DNA of 64,000 bases, taken from contig JAHJPG010000078.1 of the NCBI GenBank assembly GCA_018819925.1, positions 1-64,000 of the forward strand, written 5' to 3'. Within the stretch, counting starts at the first letter, position 1, and the number at the start of each line of letters is the position of its first letter. This DNA is from Pseudomonadota bacterium. GTDB taxonomy: Bacteria; Desulfobacterota; Desulfarculia; Desulfarculales; Desulfarculaceae. The translations under genes and the position numbers were made by a program. Of the stretch, positions 25,449-33,973 are shown in pieces. A model generated the notes under the pieces. The model ran no database searches. It had not been told where the DNA came from and saw only the letters and a program-made list of their open reading frames with translations.

Positions 25449-25775
25449 GTTTCCCAGCCAAGGCGTTATAAAAAAATAAGGCCTTGTTATTGCGGGCATT
25501 TTATGGGCGGTTTTATTGTGGTGCAACCAAAAGCCATAAAATAAGGACTGCTTCCGCTTACAGACACGCCCAACCTATGCATTATTGCATCATAAAGGGT
25601 CTGATCCAACTCCATGCAAATATAATCCCCTGCATTAGATATTTCGAACCAACCAACAGATCGCATTGTTTTGCCTTATTATTTGGCCATTCCTAAATGG
25701 TAGGTAAAAAGATTTTATAATTATAAACATCAATTAATTGTCGCGGATTAAATTATGCACTTTTGAAGCAATATT
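25449..25775. other. AT-rich intergenic region with palindromes
   Basis: About 330 bp without a supportable gene, clearly richer in A+T than the flanks. It holds AATAAGGCCTTGTTATT (25477-25493, imperfect palindrome) and a hairpin TTTTATGG/CCATAAAA (25499-25506 with 25534-25541). Both lie upstream of the candidate sigma-54 promoter, at distances where an enhancer-binding protein could act. Confidence 0.45.
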
Positions 25776-27530
25776 TCATTCGTGAATCACCAGGCCCTTT
25801 TCTTCCTGCAAGCGCCGGGCGATGGTCGACTGGCTCACCCGCAGGTGCCGCGCCACCTGACGCTGAGTGCCAAAGCGCCGCATGGCCTCGCGAATCAGCT
25901 CCAACTCCAGGTCACGCAGCCGCTGGCGCAGGTCAAAGCCCTGCTCCCAGTCCAGAGTCTGTTCATGGCCCTGAGCCTTGCGCACCTCGCCGGGCAGGTC
26001 ATCGGGGCGTATCTCCTCGTCCGGGCTGAGAATGAGCACCCGCTCCACTATGTTCTCCAACTCGCGCACGTTGCCCGGGTAGCTGTAATTGAGCATCAGG
26101 GTGCGGGCCTCGGGGGCCAGCCGCTTGTGGATGTTGTTGTCCTCGCCGATGCGTTTTAGGAAAAAGCCCAAGAGGTAAAGAATGTCGCTGGGCCGCTCGC
26201 GCAAAGGGGCCACGAACAGGGGCACGACATTGAAGCGGTAAAAAAGGTCATGGCGGAAGCGTTTGGCGTCCACCTCCGAAGCCAGATCTTTGTTGGTGGC
26301 GGCGATCACCCGAGTGTCGATCTCCTTTTCCACCGAGCCGCCCACCCGGATCATGCGGCGCTCCTCCAAAAAGCGCAGCAGCTTAACCTGGTGCTCCGGA
26401 GACAATTCTCCAATTTCGTCCAAGAACAGAGTCCCCTGGTTGGCCAACTCCACCAGGCCCTGCTTGCCTCTCCGGCTGGCCCCAGTGAAGGCGCCCCTTT
26501 CATAGCCGAACAGCTCCGATTCGAACAGGGAGGTGGGAATGGCCGCACAGTCCACCCGCACGAAGGGGCCCTGGGCCCGGGGAGACTTGCTGTGGATGAG
26601 CTTGGCCAACATGCTTTTACCCACGCCCGACTCGCCGGTGATAAGCACCGTGGAGTTGGTGGGGGCCACCCGCAGGGTCTTTTCATATACCTCTTTCATG
26701 GCCCGGCTGCGGCACATGAAGTGGTCGTCGGACATCTCCTCTATTTGTTTTTCCAACAGCGTGCTGCGGAACTGCTCCAGTTGGGCCTCGCTCTCCTCCA
26801 GTTGGCGGCGCATGCGGTCCAGCAGGGTGATGTCGCGGTCGTTTATCACCACAAAAGCCACCTCGCCCTCGGCGTCGTAGATGGGGCTGCCGGTGGCCAG
26901 GATCTTCTTGCCGGATTTCAGGTGTTGGACCATGGTGACCGTGGTCTTGCGCCTGAGCACCTCCAGGGTGACCGAGTCGCTGAAATTGCCCTCGTCGAGC
27001 AGGTCGCCCACGAAACGGCCCTCCACCTTTTCCCGGGGCAGGCCGGTCAGGCGCAGGGCGGCCCGGTTGATCTTCACCACCACCCCTTCACTGTTGGTGA
27101 TCCAAAGGCCGTCAAAGGATGACTCCATGATGGCCTCCAACTGGGAGGCCACGGCCTTGTAGGGTTCGGGGTAAAGTGATCCTTGCTCCGCATCCCAGGG
27201 ATCGCCCATCATCACCATCACCCAGCGCGCCTTCCCGTCGGCATAGATGGGCAGGTAGTTCACCAATACATTGCACTGTCCCAGACGCAGGCGGTTGCCC
27301 AGATGGGGAGCGCCGCTTTTTATGGTGGCCCTCGCGCCTCGCCAGGCTTCGGGCTCCAGGACCTCCACCGGGGTGTCCACCATGTCCGGCGGTTTTTGCT
27401 CGAAGATGCGCCCGGCGGCGGAGTTGGCGTAGACCAAGATGCCCTTGGCGTCGATGACCAGCACCCCGGCTGGGGAGGCGTCGAAATGCGATGCGATAGC
27501 GATCAGTTCCGGCGTGGCCTGGGCGGTCAT
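25776..27530 (-). CDS. Sigma-54-dependent transcriptional activator with PAS domains
   Basis: This 584-aa enhancer-binding protein starts at ATG 27530 with GGAG upstream; the track start at 27545 is a TTG. Two PAS-like sensor domains occupy about residues 10-115 and 120-240 (GVLVIDAKGILVYAN, GLWITNSEGVVVKIN). The AAA+ domain has Walker A GESGVGKSMLAKLIH, the sigma-54-contact GAFTGA loop in YERGAFTGASR, and Walker B LFLDEIGELS. The C-terminal helix-turn-helix (TQRQVARHLRVSQSTIARRLQ) is TyrR-like. It lies upstream, on the same strand, of the split urea-carboxylase operon, its likely target. The PAS ligand is unknown. Confidence 0.93.
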   Translation of the reverse strand: MTAQATPELIAIASHFDASPAGVLVIDAKGILVYANSAAGRIFEQKPPDMVDTPVEVLEPEAWRGARATIKSGAPHLGNRLRLGQCNVLVNYLPIYADGKARWVMVMMGDPWDAEQGSLYPEPYKAVASQLEAIMESSFDGLWITNSEGVVVKINRAALRLTGLPREKVEGRFVGDLLDEGNFSDSVTLEVLRRKTTVTMVQHLKSGKKILATGSPIYDAEGEVAFVVINDRDITLLDRMRRQLEESEAQLEQFRSTLLEKQIEEMSDDHFMCRSRAMKEVYEKTLRVAPTNSTVLITGESGVGKSMLAKLIHSKSPRAQGPFVRVDCAAIPTSLFESELFGYERGAFTGASRRGKQGLVELANQGTLFLDEIGELSPEHQVKLLRFLEERRMIRVGGSVEKEIDTRVIAATNKDLASEVDAKRFRHDLFYRFNVVPLFVAPLRERPSDILYLLGFFLKRIGEDNNIHKRLAPEARTLMLNYSYPGNVRELENIVERVLILSPDEEIRPDDLPGEVRKAQGHEQTLDWEQGFDLRQRLRDLELELIREAMRRFGTQRQVARHLRVSQSTIARRLQEEKGLVIHE

Positions 27531-27649
27531 ATCGTGTCGCTCCAAGGATTAATGCCTATAAACAACCGCATGCCTGGCCAGCTGTCAATGGCCTTGACTT
27601 GGAATAAGCCGCAAACCCGTCTGGGTGCCGCCACATCGAAGGCGATACC

Positions 27650-28306
27650 CTACCCCTTTTCGCCCGCGCCCAACAGGCTGACCCTGGTTACGTACTTGAC
27701 CCAATCATCGCCGAAATGCGCTCCCGCCACCACCCGCAGGGGAAAGCCGTGCTTGCGCGGCAAGGGCCGGCCGTTGACTTCATAGGCCAAAAACACCTCG
27801 TCGCCCATCACCTCGCCCAGGGAAAAGCGCTCGATCTTGGCTTCGGCTCCACCCACTCCCTTTATCACCACCCGGTTGGCTCCCTTCAAGGGCTCGGCCT
27901 CTTGCAACAACTTCCCCAAGCTCAGGCCCTTCCAGCGGGCGTTGAAGGAAAAGACCCCCGTGCAGATCAAAAGCACGGTGCGCTCCAGAACAGGGCGAGC
28001 CTCGAGTTGCTTCAAATCGAGGCTCAGGGGGCGCCGCACCGCCCCGTCAACGACCAGACGCCATTTGTCCAGATCCACCACCAGGTCGCTCTGCCCCATG
28101 GTGCCGAACTGCTCCAGGGGAGTGACGGCCAAGTTGCGATTGTCGATGTCCCGGGGATTGAGATGGGCCAGATCGGTGGCCTTGACGTGGCCGCCCAACA
28201 CCCGGCGTTTGCCCGCGGCCCAAAGTCGGCGGGGCCAGGTCATGGCCAGGCAGAGCCCGGCCACGGCTTGCAGGCCCAGGGAGAGAAAAGCGCGGCGAGG
28301 TTTCAT
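27650..28306 (-). CDS. YedY/MsrP-like molybdopterin oxidoreductase
   Basis: This 218-aa exported molybdoenzyme has a Tat-type N-terminus (PRRAFLSLGLQAVAG) and a sulfite-oxidase-fold Moco domain. The likely molybdenum-ligating Cys is in TVLLICTGVFSF. The terminal block LAYEVNGRPLPRKHGFPLRVVAGAHFGDDWVKYVTRV is characteristic of the YedY group. It is shorter than MsrP (about 330 aa), with a reduced N-terminal region. No MsrQ/YedZ-type haem partner is encoded nearby, so its electron partner is unclear. ATG 28306 has only a weak AGGA upstream. Confidence 0.85.
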   Translation of the reverse strand: MKPRRAFLSLGLQAVAGLCLAMTWPRRLWAAGKRRVLGGHVKATDLAHLNPRDIDNRNLAVTPLEQFGTMGQSDLVVDLDKWRLVVDGAVRRPLSLDLKQLEARPVLERTVLLICTGVFSFNARWKGLSLGKLLQEAEPLKGANRVVIKGVGGAEAKIERFSLGEVMGDEVFLAYEVNGRPLPRKHGFPLRVVAGAHFGDDWVKYVTRVSLLGAGEKG

Positions 28307-28385
28307 GGCATGGCTGCGTCCTTACCCCCCACCCGGCCCGGCGCTCCTCCCCAGCCCCGGATTATTTCATATTCATAAATGTAGT

Positions 28386-29342
28386 CTACCCGCGCGGCTC
28401 CAGGCGTTCCAAGGCCGCGGCGGCCGCCCCCCACAGGCCGCTGTTCTCGTCTTGGATCAAAAACACCGGAATGCCGCGCAAAACCTGGTTGGTGCGGTCG
28501 GCCAGGCGGAACTCCCGGCCAAAGGCCGGATGCCGCACCAAGGCGGGGAGTTTGGCCGCCAGACCGCCGGCGATGTACACCCCGCCCAGGGCCACCACCT
28601 GCAAGGCCCACTGGCGGCAGGCCCGGCCATAGAAGCGGGCCATCCAATGCAAAGTGTCGGGGTAGTGGTTCAGCACTTCCCCCACCTGGGCCGGTTCCAG
28701 CTTCTGCCCGGTGAGGAACTGGTGGGCGAAGCTCAGTCCCTTGCCAGACACCACCGTGTCGCTGATGGGATAGGGGTCGCCCAACTCCCGGCCCAGAAAT
28801 TGCGCATAGGCCGTTTCATCTTGGCCGTTAAAGGCGAAAGCGGCGTGCCCCGCTTCCGAGGCCACCGGAGTCCAGCCGCCTTGGCCGTCCGGGACCAGGG
28901 CCGCGTGGCCCAGGTTGCTCCCCGCGCCGATCACCGCCCGGGCCCCATGCGGATCGGCTTGGCCCTCCAAGACGGTTATTGCCCCCAAGGCCACCGGTGA
29001 AAGGCAGGCCCAGGCCTGGGCCACGAAATCGTTTATGAGCAGACTGGGGCCAAGGCCCTGGATATCCCGCGCCAAGTCAATGTCCCAGGCGACGTGCGGT
29101 GGCTGGCAATAAGAACCTCTCTGCACCGGCCCGGCCGCCGCCAGGCAGATCAGGCCGGCCTTGTCGAGGGCAAGGCCCAGATCGCTGGCTTCCAGGCGCT
29201 CCAGCATTTGCGCGAAAGAAGCGGCCTCTTTGGTGGGCAGCCACACCTTGTTCACCAAGCGCAGGCTTGCGGTTTCGCCGCCCTTAAAGAATGCGAAACG
29301 GCTGTTGGTTGCGCCGATGTCGGCGGCCAGAATGGTGGGCAT
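28386..29342 (-). CDS. glk: Glucokinase
   Basis: This 318-aa enzyme of the Glk (non-ROK) family phosphorylates glucose with ATP. The N-terminal phosphate-binding motif ILAADIGATNSRFAFF, then CLAAAGPVQRGSY, the catalytic region LLINDFVAQAWA (Asp), and VIGAGSNLGHAALVPDG are all present, with EAGHAAFAFNG following. A GGAGAG RBS supports ATG 29342. It follows the flavin oxidoreductase gene by 19 nt on the same strand and may be co-transcribed with it. ROK kinases are excluded because the ROK zinc motif is absent. Confidence 0.88.
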   Translation of the reverse strand: MPTILAADIGATNSRFAFFKGGETASLRLVNKVWLPTKEAASFAQMLERLEASDLGLALDKAGLICLAAAGPVQRGSYCQPPHVAWDIDLARDIQGLGPSLLINDFVAQAWACLSPVALGAITVLEGQADPHGARAVIGAGSNLGHAALVPDGQGGWTPVASEAGHAAFAFNGQDETAYAQFLGRELGDPYPISDTVVSGKGLSFAHQFLTGQKLEPAQVGEVLNHYPDTLHWMARFYGRACRQWALQVVALGGVYIAGGLAAKLPALVRHPAFGREFRLADRTNQVLRGIPVFLIQDENSGLWGAAAAALERLEPRG

Positions 29343-29361
29343 CTATAATCTCTCCGCTTGC

Positions 29362-30825
29362 CTAACCCTGCCGGGGCGGGTGGCAGGCGCGGCCCTTGGT
29401 GTGAAAGAAAAACTTGAGACCCTTTTTCACCAGGCTGGAAAAAAGCTTGGGGGCCATTACGTCGCCGGCAACCTTCTTGTTGATCTCCCCCAAGGTGGGG
29501 TAAGGGTGCATCAGACCGGCCAGGGTGGAGAGCTTCACCCCCCCGCCCAACACGGCCACCCATTCGTTTATCAACTCCCCGGCGTGGGGTCCCATAATCT
29601 GCACCCCCAGGGGCCTCTCGCTCTTGTCCAGAACCAGCTTCAGCCGCCCCGCACCAGCGCCCTCGGCCAGGGCCCGGTCGTTGGCCGCGAATTCCTCGCT
29701 CCACACCGTATACTCCAGACCCGCCGCCTGGGCCGCCTTTTCGTTCATGCCCACCGAGGCCAGCCCCGGTTCGGTGAAGGTGCACCAGGGAAGCCAGGTG
29801 TAGTCGGCCTTGCGCGGCAGGCGCAGCAAGGCGTTGGCCAGCACCACCCCGCCCTCATAGCCGGCGGCATGAGTGAACTGGTGCCCGCCGGTCACGTCGC
29901 CGGCGCCGTAGATGTGCTTGTGGCTGGTGCGCAGGCGCTGATCCAGCTTCAGGCCCTTGGCGTCGTAGGCCACCCCTATGTCTTCCAAGCCCAGGCCTTC
30001 CAGGTTGGCCCGCCGTCCCAGGGCCACCAGCAAGGCCTCGGCGCCAAGCTCCACCCGCTGCCCCTGGCCATCGCGGAAGATCAGGGCCGGGCGGCCATCA
30101 GCCTCTCGGGCGGATTCGAGCTTGGCGTTCAGGTAAAACGTCACCCCCTCCCCCTGCAAGGCGGCCATGACCAGATCGGCCATATCCTGGTCTTCCTTGC
30201 TCAACACCTGGCCGCTGCGCTGCACCACGCTAACTTTACAGCCCAGGCGTTGGAAGGCCTGGGCCATCTCCATGGCGATGGGACCGCCGCCCAGAATAAT
30301 CATGGACGAGGGCAGGCGCTCCAAATAGAAAATGTCCTTGTTGGTCAGGTGGGGAGTCTCGGCCAGGCCGGGCACCGGCGGCAAGGCGGGCGAGGAGCCG
30401 GTGGCTATGAGCCAGGACCTGGCCGATATGCGCTCCCCTTCCAATTCCACGGTGTGCTCGTCCACGAAACGTGCCTGGCCGAAGCGCACCTGGGCCCCCA
30501 AAGCGCAAAAACGCTCCACGCTGTCGTGCTTTTGGATGGCGGCTATGACCCCCTTGATGCGCTCCACCACCTGGGCGTAGTCCACCGGGGGCGGAGTCAC
30601 ATGGGGCAGGCCGAAGCGGGCCGAGGTTTTCATCAAGTGGTACACCGAGGCGCTCTTGATGAGCGTCTTGCTGGGCACGCAGCCGTAGTGCAGGCAGTCG
30701 CCCCCCAGATTGGGCTCCTTCTCGATGAGCAGAACCTTGGCTCCCAGTTGGGCCGCGCCCGAGGTCAGGGTGAGCCCGGCGGAGCCGCCGCCCAGCACTC
30801 CAAGATCATAATCGTGGCCGGCCAT
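29362..30825 (-). CDS. FAD-dependent pyridine nucleotide-disulfide oxidoreductase (mercuric-reductase/Lpd-like)
   Basis: This 487-aa flavoprotein has the FAD loop LGGGSAGLTLTSGAAQLGAKV, the redox-active pair GGDCLHYGCVPSKTLIKSA, the NAD(P) loop ILGGGPIAMEMAQAFQRLGCKV, the FAD-binding IYGAGDVTGGHQFTHAAGYEG, and the C-terminal dimer domain with HAGELINEW. The C-terminal His-Glu pair of lipoamide dehydrogenase (HAHPT.SE) is replaced by LMHPYPTLGEI. There is no MerA N-terminal HMA domain and no C-terminal Cys pair, so mercury reduction is not supported. It is paired with the TVP38-family gene, whose stop overlaps its RBS. Confidence 0.9.
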   Translation of the reverse strand: MAGHDYDLGVLGGGSAGLTLTSGAAQLGAKVLLIEKEPNLGGDCLHYGCVPSKTLIKSASVYHLMKTSARFGLPHVTPPPVDYAQVVERIKGVIAAIQKHDSVERFCALGAQVRFGQARFVDEHTVELEGERISARSWLIATGSSPALPPVPGLAETPHLTNKDIFYLERLPSSMIILGGGPIAMEMAQAFQRLGCKVSVVQRSGQVLSKEDQDMADLVMAALQGEGVTFYLNAKLESAREADGRPALIFRDGQGQRVELGAEALLVALGRRANLEGLGLEDIGVAYDAKGLKLDQRLRTSHKHIYGAGDVTGGHQFTHAAGYEGGVVLANALLRLPRKADYTWLPWCTFTEPGLASVGMNEKAAQAAGLEYTVWSEEFAANDRALAEGAGAGRLKLVLDKSERPLGVQIMGPHAGELINEWVAVLGGGVKLSTLAGLMHPYPTLGEINKKVAGDVMAPKLFSSLVKKGLKFFFHTKGRACHPPRQG

Positions 30826-30834
30826 GAACTCCTC

Positions 30835-31551
30835 TTACGGCTTGATGATGGCTTGGCGTCCTGTGCGGCTCCGGTACCAGGCCAAAATCTTTTTCACCAC
30901 CAGGGGGAATATTCCAAGGATGACGAAGCTGATAATCAGGCCCGGGGAGAGGATGCCGCCCAGGGAGCTGATCTGACCCAGCTCCTTGCCCGCGTTGGTA
31001 AACACCGCCGTGCCCGGCAGCATGCCCACCTGGCTGACCCAGTAGAAGGTGCGTAGCGGCATCTTGGTCAGGCCCATGACCAGATTGATGACAAAAAAGG
31101 GAAACAGGGGCACAAGGCGCAGGGTGAACAAATAAAAGGCCCCTTCCCGCTCCACTCCCCGGTTGATAGTCCCCAGCTTGTCCGCGAATTTCTGCTGCAC
31201 CCAATTGCCCAAGACGAACCGGGCGAAAAAGCAGGCCAGGGTGGCCCCGGCCGAGCTGGCGAAGGAGACCACCAACAGGGTCCACCAAAACCCGAACAAG
31301 GCCCCGCCCATCAAGGTCATCACTGCGGCTCCGGGCAGGGAAAAAGCGGTGACCAACACATAGACCACGAAATAGCCGCCCAGCATGAAAGCCGGGTGGG
31401 CGGCGTAATAGGCCTGGAAACGGGCCTGGGACGCTTTGACGTAGCTCAGGGAAAAGTACTGGCCCAGGTCAAGGAGCCAGAAGGCCAGTATGGCCGCGAT
31501 GACTATGCCCACCACGGCCAGGCGTTTTATCAGGCGCTGTTTCATGCCCAT
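30835..31551 (-). CDS. TVP38/TMEM64-family (VTT domain) membrane protein
   Basis: This 238-aa inner-membrane protein has six or so hydrophobic segments. It shows the VTT/SNARE-assoc signature: AFSLPGAAVMTLMGGALFGFWWTLLVVSFASSAGATLACFFARF, then LRLVPLFPFFVINLVMGLTKMPLRTFYWVSQVGMLPGTAVFTNAG. I start at ATG 31551; 31545 is possible. It lies 9 nt before the flavin oxidoreductase gene, an association common in bacteria. Members of the superfamily are lipid scramblases or transporters. The job here is unknown. Confidence 0.87.
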   Translation of the reverse strand: MGMKQRLIKRLAVVGIVIAAILAFWLLDLGQYFSLSYVKASQARFQAYYAAHPAFMLGGYFVVYVLVTAFSLPGAAVMTLMGGALFGFWWTLLVVSFASSAGATLACFFARFVLGNWVQQKFADKLGTINRGVEREGAFYLFTLRLVPLFPFFVINLVMGLTKMPLRTFYWVSQVGMLPGTAVFTNAGKELGQISSLGGILSPGLIISFVILGIFPLVVKKILAWYRSRTGRQAIIKP

Positions 31552-31692
31552 CCCCGGATGGCCGCCTCTCACCGTTGCGCTGCGAGCCACGGCCCGCCCC
31601 CGCCAGGCGGCTTTGGCGGGTTCCTGACTATGTACACCAGTCTACGGCGGCCCCCCCTTGAGGCCAAACCCTATTTTGCCGCCGCGCCGCGC

Positions 31693-32505
31693 CTACTTGG
31701 CGGGATGGGCCGGCCAGAACAGCCTTTTGCCGTCCGCCTTGAAGTCTCCGATAATCTTCTGGCCCTGGGGCGAGAGCAGGAACTTCTCAAAGGCCCTGGC
31801 CTGACCGGCCTTGGCCTTGGGGCATTTGGCCGGATTCACCAGGATCACCGAGTAGAGGTTTTTCAGCAGGTCCTGCTGGTCGGCCAGGATGGCTAGCTGA
31901 ATGCGCCCGGTGCTCTGGTATTTACGATAGGTGGCGATGTCGCTGATGGTGTAGGCCTTCAGTTCGTCGGCCATGGTTAGGGTGGGGCCCATGCCCCGGC
32001 CCGCCTCGCGATAGGCCGGCCAATCGGGCTTGATGCCAGCCGCCTTCCACAGGGCCAGCTCCTTCACCTGGGTGCCGGAGTTGTCGCCCCTGGAAAGGAA
32101 GGGGGCCTGGGCCTGGGCGATGCGCTTCAGGGCCTCCCGCACGCTCCCCGCCTGCTTCACCTGGGCCGGGTCGCCGGGCGGGCCCACCAACACGAAGTAG
32201 TTGTGCATCAGCGGCTTGCGGTCCACGCCGTAGCCATCGGCCACGAAGCGCTTCTCCAGCTCCGGGGCATGCACGATCACAACGTCGGCGTCGCAGCGCT
32301 TGGCTATGGCCAGGGCCTTGCCGGTGCCCACGGGAATGTAATGCACCGTGACGCCGCTCTGCTTGGTGAACGCGGGCAGAAGCACGTCCAGCAAACCGGT
32401 GTTGGCGGTGCTGGTGGTGGTGGCCAACACCAGGCGGTCGGCGGCCAGGGCCGGTGCGGCCAATAGCAAGGCAAGCAGGGCGGTCAGCAAAAATCGGCTG
32501 CGCAT
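31693..32505 (-). CDS. tupA: Tungstate-type ABC transporter substrate-binding protein (TupA-like)
   Basis: This periplasmic oxyanion-binding protein of 270 aa has a signal peptide (LLTALLALLLAAPALAA). The sequence LVLATTTSTANTGLLDVLLPAF carries the TTTS oxyanion motif typical of TupA. VGTGKALAIAKRCDADVVIVHAP and FLSRGDNSGTQVKELALW complete the fold. The excellent RBS AGGGAGGTGATATCC fixes ATG 32505, not 32523. It is the last gene of a regulator, MobB-like, TupB, TupC, TupA operon. Tungstate is favoured over molybdate by family motif and by the tungsten-type AOR in the window, but a mixed specificity cannot be excluded. Confidence 0.9.
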   Translation of the reverse strand: MRSRFLLTALLALLLAAPALAADRLVLATTTSTANTGLLDVLLPAFTKQSGVTVHYIPVGTGKALAIAKRCDADVVIVHAPELEKRFVADGYGVDRKPLMHNYFVLVGPPGDPAQVKQAGSVREALKRIAQAQAPFLSRGDNSGTQVKELALWKAAGIKPDWPAYREAGRGMGPTLTMADELKAYTISDIATYRKYQSTGRIQLAILADQQDLLKNLYSVILVNPAKCPKAKAGQARAFEKFLLSPQGQKIIGDFKADGKRLFWPAHPAK

Positions 32506-32592
32506 GGATATCACCTCCCTCAAGAGGACTGACGGTGGGTTGAGATTAACCAGTTAACAAGGGGGGCGCGTGCAGAGAAACCGCATGGCGCT

Positions 32593-33264
32593 TCATCCCC
32601 GGTCTAGGCCGGGGGTCAGGCGTCCCTCCCGCAGAGACACCACCCGCTGGGCCAGGCGGTGGGCCTGCTCCCGGGCGTGGCTCACCAACACCACGGTGCA
32701 GCCCTGGTTGGGCAAATCCCCCAAGACCCGCTCGAACACCTGGGAGCTGGTGGGGTCCAGGTTGGCGAAGGGCTCGTCCAAAAGCAGGGCCCGGGGCCGC
32801 AGCACCAGGGCCCGGGCCAGAGCCACCCGCTGCATCTCCCCTCCCGAAAGCCGCCTGGCCCGGCGCGCTCCAAAGCCGGCCAGTCCCACCTGTTCCAGGG
32901 CCTCCCGCACCCGGGCATCCCGCTTGGTCTGTTCCAAGCCCCTCAGGCGCAGACCGTAGGCCACGTTTTTCTCCACGCTGGTGTCGAAAAGATAGGCCTG
33001 CTGGGCCACCAGGGTTATTTGCCGCCGCCATGCAGTGAGTTGGGATGCCGCCCGGGGAATCTCCTGGCCATCGAAGAATAGGCGGCCTTTGTCCGGCGGA
33101 GTGAGCAGGGCCAGGATGGCCAGCAGGGTGGTCTTGCCGGCGCCGTTGGGGCCCTCCACCGCAGTGATGACCCCAGCCTCCAAATCCAGGCGATCCAGAT
33201 TGAGGACCTCCCGGTCGTGGAAGCGCTTGACCACTCCGCGCAGGCTGAACAAGGGATTGCTCAT
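32593..33264 (-). CDS. tupC: Tungstate ABC transporter ATP-binding protein (TupC-like)
   Basis: This cytoplasmic ATPase is about 223 aa. Walker A GPNGAGKTTLLAI, ABC signature LSGGEMQRVALARAL, and Walker B LLLDEPFANLDPTSS are followed by VLVSHAREQAHRLAQRVV with the H-loop. It lacks the C-terminal TOBE domain found in ModC, as expected for TupC. Its start is ATG 33264 (or GTG 33267) with a GGGGGCGGG-rich RBS region, 8 nt after the tupB stop. The first segment FSLRGVVKRFHDREVLNLDRLDLEAG is standard. Confidence 0.9.
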   Translation of the reverse strand: MSNPLFSLRGVVKRFHDREVLNLDRLDLEAGVITAVEGPNGAGKTTLLAILALLTPPDKGRLFFDGQEIPRAASQLTAWRRQITLVAQQAYLFDTSVEKNVAYGLRLRGLEQTKRDARVREALEQVGLAGFGARRARRLSGGEMQRVALARALVLRPRALLLDEPFANLDPTSSQVFERVLGDLPNQGCTVVLVSHAREQAHRLAQRVVSLREGRLTPGLDRG

Positions 33265-33274
33265 CACCCGCCCC

Positions 33275-33967
33275 CTATTTCCAGCGGGCCTGGAGCTGGT
33301 GGCTGGCCAGGTTCACGGCCAGGGCCACCACCAACAAAATGAAACCCAAGGCCATGCCCTGGGCGAATTCGCCCTTGCTGGTCTCCAGTGCTATGGCCGT
33401 GGTGAAAGTCCGGGTGTAGTGGCGGATGTTGCCGCCCACCATGATGGCCGCGCCCACCTCGGTGACCACCCGTCCGAAGCCGGCGGCCAGGGCGGCCAGC
33501 ACCGCGAAGCGGGCCTCCTTGAGCACCGCCCAGGCGGCCTGGAAACGGGTGGCCCCCAGGGTAAGGGCGGTGGGCCCCACCCTGCTGTCCAGGGTGGTGA
33601 CCGCCGCGATTACCAACGCGGTGATCAAGGGAAAAGCCAGCACGGCCTGGGCCGCCACCATGGCTCCGGGGGTGTAGAGCAGACCCAGCCCGCCCAAGGG
33701 GCCGTGGTAGGAGAGCAGGCCGTAGACCACCAGGCCCACCACCACCGTGGGCAGGGCCAGCAGGGTGTTGAACAGCACCACCAGAAAGCGTTTGCCGGGA
33801 AACTCCCGCTGGCCGATGAGCAAGCCCAGGGGCACTGCCGCCAGGGCGGCCAAGATAACGGCGGAGAGCGACACCCTGAGCGACAACCAGGCGATGCCGT
33901 AGACCTCGGGGTCCAGTTGCGCCAGCAGTCCCAGTCCTTTGGTCAGGCCGCCCAGGAAAAAGTCCAA
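33275..33967 (-). CDS. tupB: Tungstate ABC transporter permease (TupB-like)
   Basis: This 230-aa permease has five or six hydrophobic helices and the binding-protein-dependent transport motif around EARFAVLAALAAGFGRVVTEVGAAIMVGGN, with the EAA loop Gly. LRVSLSAVILAALAAVPLGLLIGQREFPGKRFLVVLFNTLLALPTVVVGLVVY is the TupB/ModB-like amino half. It appears to start at TTG 33967, 6 nt after the MobB-like stop, which makes coupling to that gene likely. ATG starts further in would delete the first helix. Confidence 0.88.
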   Translation of the reverse strand: MDFFLGGLTKGLGLLAQLDPEVYGIAWLSLRVSLSAVILAALAAVPLGLLIGQREFPGKRFLVVLFNTLLALPTVVVGLVVYGLLSYHGPLGGLGLLYTPGAMVAAQAVLAFPLITALVIAAVTTLDSRVGPTALTLGATRFQAAWAVLKEARFAVLAALAAGFGRVVTEVGAAIMVGGNIRHYTRTFTTAIALETSKGEFAQGMALGFILLVVALAVNLASHQLQARWK

Positions 33968-33973
33968 GGATCG

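Noticed and set aside
29362-30825. Mercuric reductase (merA) call
   Set aside because: There is no HMA domain, no C-terminal vicinal Cys pair and no other mer genes; only the general disulfide-oxidoreductase family is supported.
29161-31056. 631-aa plus-strand ORF
   Set aside because: It is antisense to glucokinase, flavin oxidoreductase and TVP38 genes; His/Gln/Gly-rich shadow with no domain.
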